From NCBI RefSeq assembly GCF_031877795.1, contig NC_133932.1:76559937-76623936 (forward strand): DNA of 64,000 bases, in the 5' to 3' direction. The stretch is from Strix aluco (taxonomy: Eukaryota > Chordata > Aves > Strigiformes > Strigidae). Shown piece after piece: positions 63,401 to 64,000 of this stretch (positions within the stretch are counted from its first letter, which is position 1; each line of letters starts with the position of its first letter). A program made the translations under genes and the position numbers. The notes under the pieces were generated by a model. The model did not search any database, had not been told where the DNA came from, and saw only the letters and a program-made list of their open reading frames with translations.

Positions 63401-64000
63401 AATCTGTGTTTCCTGTATCCTCATCATTTAGGTCTCCCAAAGAGGTGACCTGCTAAGGGAAGCAGAGGCTTCAGGTAACAGTCCACATAAGGCTGGAAAA
63501 ACTTCTTGATAGGAAAATCCCTTCCCTATGTAAAGATAAGAGGATGGGCACTAGCCTGCTGCCTCTTCTCTCACACTGAGCACTTGAAATCTTCACAGCA
63601 TGTAGAGAAGGAACATGTCAGAAGTGGACTCCTACACTATTTGCTCAAAATAAATCCTAAACATGCACAATTTTAAAAAATATATGTCAAAATATGTCAC
63701 ATTTTGCAATAGGATTTTATTGTTTTTATCCCACAGTTTTCACACCGTAAACACAGAAAGTCCCAGAACACTCAGTCTTTAAACCTTTCCCTAGTCTGTT
63801 GTTAATCAACGGGTCTCTTCTTTTTGTAGAGCTACAGTGACCTCGAGTGGCCAACATGAGCCTTTCATGTTTCTAAACTTATTTTAGGAAAGGTAAAACT
63901 ATCTCTGATTATTATCTCTGTGTGACAGGTGAGTCTGGAAATGGAGACAGAAATTGAATCCGTGTACTTTTGGATCAAAGCTGAAGACTATGTTATCTCG
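54471..64000. other. Intergenic, no gene seen
   Basis: The last 9.5 kb shows no recognisable gene or full transposon. It holds a GTTT-type tract (58593-58610), a perfect 17-bp tandem duplication (59997-60030) and a somewhat GC-richer zone at 60.87-61.13 kb. Open frames reach 128 codons without a recognised domain. Confidence 0.6.
59997..60030. repeat. Perfect 17-bp tandem duplication
   Basis: GAGCAGGTTAAAACCAC occurs twice end to end with no mismatch, so it is likely recent or still variable in copy number. Confidence 0.9.

Noticed and set aside
1..64000. tRNA, rRNA, CRISPR arrays, operons or prokaryotic regulatory sites
   Set aside because: None seen. The window is vertebrate nuclear DNA with spliced exons and LINE/LTR repeats.
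9822..64000. A second protein-coding gene downstream, such as the neighbours of SLC10A2 in mammals (ERCC5, BIVM)
   Set aside because: No exon with recognisable similarity to these or other genes was found. They probably lie beyond the window.

Overview
This window is nuclear DNA from a bird. Two things point there. Several CR1 LINE fragments end in the avian-type 3' tail (TTCTATGATTCTATGA-like). There is also a solo ERVL-type LTR of a kind common in birds. The species cannot be named from the sequence. The DNA is AT-rich with no operon structure, and coding sequence is split by GT-AG introns.

Only one protein-coding gene is supported: a complete SLC10A2 (ASBT/IBAT, the apical ileal Na+/bile-acid cotransporter) on the + strand, from 610 to 9821. 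Six coding exons (610-1031, 4151-4269, 5428-5516, 7625-7800, 8430-8587, 9688-9821) join in frame to a 365-residue protein. It keeps the family signature regions ([31 protein letters not shown] near the C-terminus). Its extracellular N-tail is about 15 residues longer than I recall for the human protein, with extra N-glycosylation sequons. Bases 1-609 hold the proximal promoter and 5' UTR. A 3' UTR probably follows the stop, with candidate poly(A) signals between 10.09 and 11.74 kb.

From about 11.8 kb to the end there is no recognisable gene, about 52 kb of gene-poor flank. Its structure comes from mobile elements: a minus-strand CR1 tail (11.9 kb), a probable solo LTR with a TATA box (14.1-14.7 kb), a long inverted repeat that looks like a decayed MITE (25.63-25.87 kb), a plus-strand CR1 (23.9-24.5 kb), a CR1 split by a second CR1 (31.8-33.6 kb), two short CR1 tails of one subfamily (35.1 and 54.3 kb), and a minus-strand solo LTR with a perfect 5-bp target-site duplication (43.92-44.52 kb). 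Smaller features are microsatellites, a TACTAG-rich palindromic patch (45.33-45.44 kb), short tandem duplications, and an AT-rich homeodomain-motif block near 47.7 kb that may be a conserved non-coding element.

I found no new multi-gene system. The observations most worth following are the nested CR1 insertion, the 25.6-kb inverted repeat, the TACTAG patch and the extended N-terminus of the transporter.
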